Below, piece by piece: positions 5,989-6,822 of a DNA stretch of 6,822 bases. Numbering within the stretch: the stretch's first letter is position 1; each line of letters begins with the position of its first letter. The position numbers and the translations under genes were made by a program. Under the pieces are notes generated by a model, which saw only the letters and a list, made by a program, of their open reading frames with translations, did not search any database and was not told the origin of the DNA. Source of the stretch: Planctomycetales bacterium (GTDB taxonomy: Bacteria > Planctomycetota > Phycisphaerae > SM23-33); the NCBI GenBank assembly GCA_030592655.1, contig JAUVIQ010000168.1:1-6822 (forward strand), in the 5' to 3' direction.

Positions 5989-6822
5989 TTTGATCTGCTT
6001 TTCCATCACATCGAGGTTTTTCAATTCCTCGTCGGTCAGTCTCAGGTCGCTGATGATTGGTCGGGCGTGGTGGATTCGACGGATTTCTTGTATCTGTTGT
6101 AGCACCTCATCGTTCTTACCTGCTTCCAGGAGCATATCAGCGTACTCAAAGCGGAACCACATATTCATCGGGTCCAGTTTGACGGCTTTGGAAGCCATTT
6201 CCAGCGCCTCGTTTTGCCGGGCGGGTATGCTGCGTAACGTACGCGCGAGAAGTCTGGCGTTTGAGAAGGTCTGCGACCGGGACCAGGCTTCTTCGGCGTA
6301 AGCAACTGCCTTTTCAGGTCTTTTGGCTGCTGCGTAGAGTTTGGCAAGGCTGGCCGGTGCGAAGGCGTCGAGCGGGTCGGATTCGACGGCGAGTTTCATA
6401 TTCTCTATGGCTGATGCTCTGCGCCTGTGAGAAAGTGCTTCCTGTGCGGCGTGGATATGGCTTGTTCTGGCCTGCACGGGCTTCCACAGCCACACCCCCG
6501 CTGCGACAATCCCGACCACCGCCAAGACAGCAACGGGTATTCGCAGTTTGCCCGCTTGTGGGGTGGCACCTTCAACCGGAGCGGAGCGGAGGTTGTGGGT
6601 GCTGGATGGACAAGGACGACGAGCACCCACAAGCTTCGCTCCACTTCGTTCCGCTACGCTTGAAGGTGCCACCCGTCGAAGGGTGAAGGTAGCCCCTGCC
6701 AGTGCGCCGGCTGTAACCCAGAAAACCGTCGCCGTCGCGGGCATCCAGAGCGTGTAGGTAACGAGGTTGTGCAGGATGAATCCCGCCAGTCCGCAGGCGA
6801 TGGTTATTCGAACGTACCGGCC
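5944..6822 (-). CDS. O-antigen ligase/polymerase-like membrane protein with TPR tail, C-terminal part
   Basis: The frame is open to the right edge, so the start is outside the window; the ATG at 6744 lacks a ribosome site and is internal. The 26 codons before it read GRYVRITIACGLAGFILHNLVTYTLW, and with MPATATVFWVTAGALAG they form a membrane segment like the end of the WaaL/Wzy-type domain (GFxxHNLVDxxLWxP, recalled from Planctomycetota proteins). Counting from the internal ATG: residues about 24-61 are repeat-derived, 69-87 are another hydrophobic helix, and 98-225 are helix pairs resembling TPRs (AIENMKLAVESDPLDAF 112-128; ALEMASKAVKLDPMNMW 180-196). Family members join surface-polysaccharide units outside the membrane; here that role rests on partial sequence. 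The stop and last 14 residues come from a palindromic repeat. It lies 48 bp upstream of ispF. A plain TPR membrane protein remains possible. Confidence 0.8.
   Translation of the reverse strand, partial: GRYVRITIACGLAGFILHNLVTYTLWMPATATVFWVTAGALAGATFTLRRVAPSSVAERSGAKLVGARRPCPSSTHNLRSAPVEGATPQAGKLRIPVAVLAVVGIVAAGVWLWKPVQARTSHIHAAQEALSHRRRASAIENMKLAVESDPLDAFAPASLAKLYAAAKRPEKAVAYAEEAWSRSQTFSNARLLARTLRSIPARQNEALEMASKAVKLDPMNMWFRFEYADMLLEAGKNDEVLQQIQEIRRIHHARPIISDLRLTDEELKNLDVMEKQIKRRRTGRRSAWAGDG
6561..6674 (-). repeat. Nested palindromic element inserted in frame in the TPR/O-antigen-ligase-like gene
   Basis: GGGTGGCACCTTCAA (6561-6575) is perfectly complementary to 6660-6674, and TTGTGGGTGCT (6593-6603) to AGCACCCACAA (6622-6632), around an 18-nt centre. 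Between the two stems are GGAGCG/GGAACG-like purine repeats that pair imperfectly. The span of 114 nt is exactly 38 codons with no stop on the coding strand, giving a basic, Ser/Pro-rich peptide (for example GARRPCPSSTHN) between two hydrophobic segments. Such coding palindromes recall the in-frame palindromic elements of Rickettsia; the analogy is mine. Confidence 0.8.

Overview
This window looks like an ordinary stretch of bacterial chromosome with mid-range GC (mid-50s percent by eye). It is densely coded and unusual mainly for its small palindromic repeats. The gene content, the long-form IlvD, the CysS variant with an extended KMSKS loop, and the many imperfect palindromes in spacers and even inside a gene suggest a Planctomycetota-like environmental bacterium, possibly near Phycisphaerae. 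That placement is an inference from style; no marker gene here proves it.

Layout. The plus strand runs from the left edge: a dihydroxy-acid dehydratase (ilvD, start outside the window), a 126-bp spacer holding two repeats, then a 236-aa membrane-anchored protein of unknown function. Facing these, on the minus strand from the right edge, are the C-terminal part of an O-antigen-ligase/polymerase-like membrane protein with TPR-type helices (start outside the window), ispF (isoprenoid pathway), cysS (cysteinyl-tRNA synthetase) and an ankyrin-repeat lipoprotein. The two gene sets converge at about 2685-2782. No gene-free stretch exceeds 300 bp; the longest is the 231-bp ispF-cysS spacer, which is almost wholly one nested inverted repeat.

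How the genes fit together. The minus-strand genes are co-oriented. The gap is 48 bp before ispF and 231 bp before cysS. The ankyrin gene starts 2 bp after the cysS stop, with its Shine-Dalgarno sequence inside the last cysS codons, so it is probably translationally coupled. ilvD serves branched-chain amino-acid synthesis, ispF the MEP pathway and cysS translation; no common pathway links them.

The best leads are the repeats, not a new enzyme system. A 114-nt (38-codon) nested palindrome sits in frame inside the TPR/O-antigen-ligase-like gene. A second palindromic element supplies the last codons and stop of the same gene, and a 21-nt-shorter version of it follows ilvD. The ispF-cysS spacer palindrome ends, on the transcribed strand, in a T-rich run like an intrinsic terminator. 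I found no CRISPR array, tRNA, rRNA, transposase or defence system.
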